Program-made: the position numbers and the translations under genes | The notes under the pieces: model-generated | Seen by the model: only the letters and a program-made list of their open reading frames with translations | Told to the model about the DNA's origin: nothing | Databases searched by the model: none | Assembly (NCBI GenBank): GCA_049644325.1 | Contig: JBARRR010000184.1 | Span: forward strand, 1 to 6,323 | DNA length: 6,323 bases | Direction of reading: 5' to 3' | Source: DASZHA01 sp049644325 | GTDB lineage: Bacteria > Chloroflexota > Dormibacteria > DASZGP01 | In this document: in pieces, positions 5,424 through 6,323 of the stretch | Layout: each line of letters begins with the position of its first letter | Position numbering within the stretch: the stretch's first letter is position 1

Positions 5424-5954
5424 TCAGTGCTGGCTGAAGCTGACTATGGCTGCCGGGTTGACGAGGGCAAATTCGCGCTGAAGGGTGCGAGGTGGCGTCC
5501 CTGCAGGCATGCCGCTGAGGGAGGCGACCATGATCGCCGAGACCCGGGTGATCGGCAGGAAGTCCCGCGGGTAACGGTCGAAATGGAGGCGCAGGTCCTC
5601 GTTGGGCTCGAGGTGGACGTCGGCCGCCATGGAGAAGGCGGTGGTGTTGAGGACGATCTGGTGGCGGATCTTCTCCTTCCACATCATGGGGTTGTGCTGG
5701 GGCGGTCCGCCCTCCGGCAGGATCATCACAATCGAGGCCCGGGCGACGCTGCTGTTCGGCTCCTCTGAGCTGACCACCGGGTAGGACGAGAGGAGGGGCT
5801 CGGTCAGGGTGTTGCGGAGGCTGACCCAGTCCTGGAGCCGGTTGGCCTCGTCACTCAGCCGCAGCGGAGGCTCGATCTCCATCTCGCCGGTGATCCGGAG
5901 CTCCTCCGAATACAGCTCGACCCTCTGCCACTCTGTGGTTCGCGACTGGCTCAT
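5424..5954 (-). CDS. Uncharacterised 176-residue protein with two related halves
   Basis: I do not recognise a named family. The protein has no signal peptide or membrane segment and is probably cytosolic. Two segments resemble each other: residues about 19-52 (LRITGEMEIEPPLRLSDEAN, then a WVSL strand) and about 106-140 (FSMAADVHLEPNEDLRLHFD, then FLPITRVSA). Each shows a beta strand, a short E-P turn, an RLS/RLHF-type segment and a second strand ending in L.-.T/R. This suggests two copies of a small beta-rich domain joined by a linker (55-92) that contains EEPNSS and EGGPPQHNP. No catalytic residues are obvious. The ATG at 5954 is supported by a promoter-like TAGGCT 8 bases upstream. The gene converges on the transpeptidase gene with only 8 bp between stops and is divergent from the membrane protein gene at 6020. 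The reading frame has a balanced amino-acid composition, which supports it being real. Confidence 0.72.
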   Translation of the reverse strand: MSQSRTTEWQRVELYSEELRITGEMEIEPPLRLSDEANRLQDWVSLRNTLTEPLLSSYPVVSSEEPNSSVARASIVMILPEGGPPQHNPMMWKEKIRHQIVLNTTAFSMAADVHLEPNEDLRLHFDRYPRDFLPITRVSAIMVASLSGMPAGTPPRTLQREFALVNPAAIVSFSQH

Positions 5955-5962
5955 AGGGGCGC

Positions 5963-5991
5963 AGCCTAACCAAGGATCACGGCAAAGTCCA
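5963..5991 (-). promoter_or_regulatory. Promoter of the two-copy unknown gene (-35 TGGACT, -10 TAGGCT)
   Basis: On the minus strand TGGACT (5991-5986) and TAGGCT (5968-5963) are 17 bp apart, the standard spacing; the -35 matches TTGACA at four of six positions. The -10 ends eight bases before the ATG at 5954, so the transcript would have almost no leader. No Shine-Dalgarno is present. The site lies in a 65-bp divergent region shared with the gene at 6020. Confidence 0.45.
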
Positions 5992-6006
5992 TGCCTTGTC
6001 GCAACC

Positions 6007-6012
6007 TAGAAT
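6007..6012 (+). promoter_or_regulatory. Candidate -10 box for the right-edge gene
   Basis: TAGAAT ends seven bases before the ATG at 6020, so a start about 7 bases downstream would fall at or next to the A of the ATG (leaderless). There is no good -35 at 16-18 bp. It is the forward half of the divergent promoter region 5955-6019. Confidence 0.45.
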
Positions 6013-6019
6013 GGGCCTG

Positions 6020-6323
6020 ATGCCGGACCGTGACGCCCCGCCGGTGACCAGTGGGGGGCTGAGGAATCGCGTTGGGCTGGTCCTGGCCGCCATGCTCCTG
6101 GGTTCGTTGGTGCCGGTGGGAGTCTCGGCGTTCCTGGCCAGTCGCGACCCGACGCCGCCGTCCTGCCATGCGGGGACGCCAACCAGCCGGGCCACGCCCG
6201 GGGTCATCGTCTTCAGCGACCAGGTGGCGCTGTCCCTGGTCGAGGGCGATGCCGCCCACACGCGCAAGGTCGTCGACTACGCCCCCGGCAGCGCCGGTGC
6301 GGCGGCGGCGCGGAGCCCATTGC
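6020..6323 (+). CDS. Membrane-anchored extracytoplasmic protein, N-terminal part only
   Basis: An open frame of 101 complete codons starts at the ATG at 6020 and runs off the right edge without a stop. It begins MPDRDAPPVTSGGLRNRVG, a short cytosolic stretch ending in Arg residues. A single hydrophobic segment follows at about 20-41 (LVLAAMLLGSLVPVGVSAFL), then a Pro/Thr-rich linker with one Cys (PPSCHAGTPTSRATP). A strand-rich start follows (VIVFSDQVALSLVEGD). This fits a type II anchored or secreted protein whose main domain is outside. The VIVFSD...LSLVEG pattern might be the first blade of a beta-propeller, but too little is present to say. The C is not in a lipobox. Start chosen from the leaderless-type TAGAAT box and the sensible N-in topology. 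Confidence 0.65.
   Translation, partial: MPDRDAPPVTSGGLRNRVGLVLAAMLLGSLVPVGVSAFLASRDPTPPSCHAGTPTSRATPGVIVFSDQVALSLVEGDAAHTRKVVDYAPGSAGAAAARSPL

Noticed and set aside
5977..6267. Minus-strand frames of 96-97 codons at the right end.
   Set aside because: They oppose the forward gene at 6020, which has a -10 box, an Arg-then-hydrophobic anchor and a sensible topology. The minus frames are Arg/Gly-rich and would span the divergent promoter.

Overview
This is a GC-rich (visually about two-thirds G+C) chromosomal window with dense, short-spaced genes. The gene content fits a monoderm-type lineage of the Actinomycetota / Chloroflexota / Candidatus Dormibacterota kind. It has IspH (MEP isoprenoid pathway), a HemQ/ChdC-type coproheme decarboxylase, an anchored YkuD L,D-transpeptidase, and several candidate -10 boxes (TANNNT) so close to start codons that the transcripts would be leaderless or nearly so. 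The phylum is an inference; there is no rRNA or other decisive marker here. I see no tRNA, rRNA, CRISPR array, insertion sequence, phage gene or integration site.

Layout. (1) Bases 1-101 (+) hold the last 32 codons of ispH. (2) Bases 128-3083 are all on the minus strand and form a tight four-gene cluster. In transcription order it contains an acidic, proline-rich low-complexity protein with an arginine-rich tail (3083-2541), a PaaG-like enoyl-CoA hydratase/isomerase (2515-1715), a NUDT19-like Nudix hydrolase (1718-924, probably starting at a CTG that overlaps the preceding stop), and a LACTB2-like metallo-beta-lactamase-fold hydrolase (916-128). (3) A 59-bp divergent intergenic region leads to the coproheme decarboxylase gene chdC/hemQ (3143-3850, +). 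(4) A 110-bp intergenic region with an extended -10 promoter and a nine-codon leader ORF precedes an L,D-transpeptidase on a long alanine-rich helical stalk (3961-5415, +). (5) Convergent to it, only 8 bp away, is an uncharacterised 176-residue protein that looks like two copies of one small domain (5954-5424, -). (6) A 65-bp divergent promoter region separates that gene from the start of an extracytoplasmic, membrane-anchored protein cut by the right edge (6020-6323, +).

How the genes work together. The minus-strand cluster joins an acyl-CoA isomerase to a Nudix enzyme of a family known to cleave CoA and acyl-CoA, and to an MBL hydrolase. Acyl-CoA turnover or clean-up is a reasonable shared theme, but it is inferred from family and position. 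The coproheme decarboxylase performs the last step of the coproporphyrin-dependent heme route. The transpeptidase would cross-link or modify peptidoglycan outside the membrane. No strong sign of a wholly new system is present. The best leads are the stalked transpeptidase with its internal duplication, the two-copy unknown protein, and the likely CTG start of the Nudix gene.
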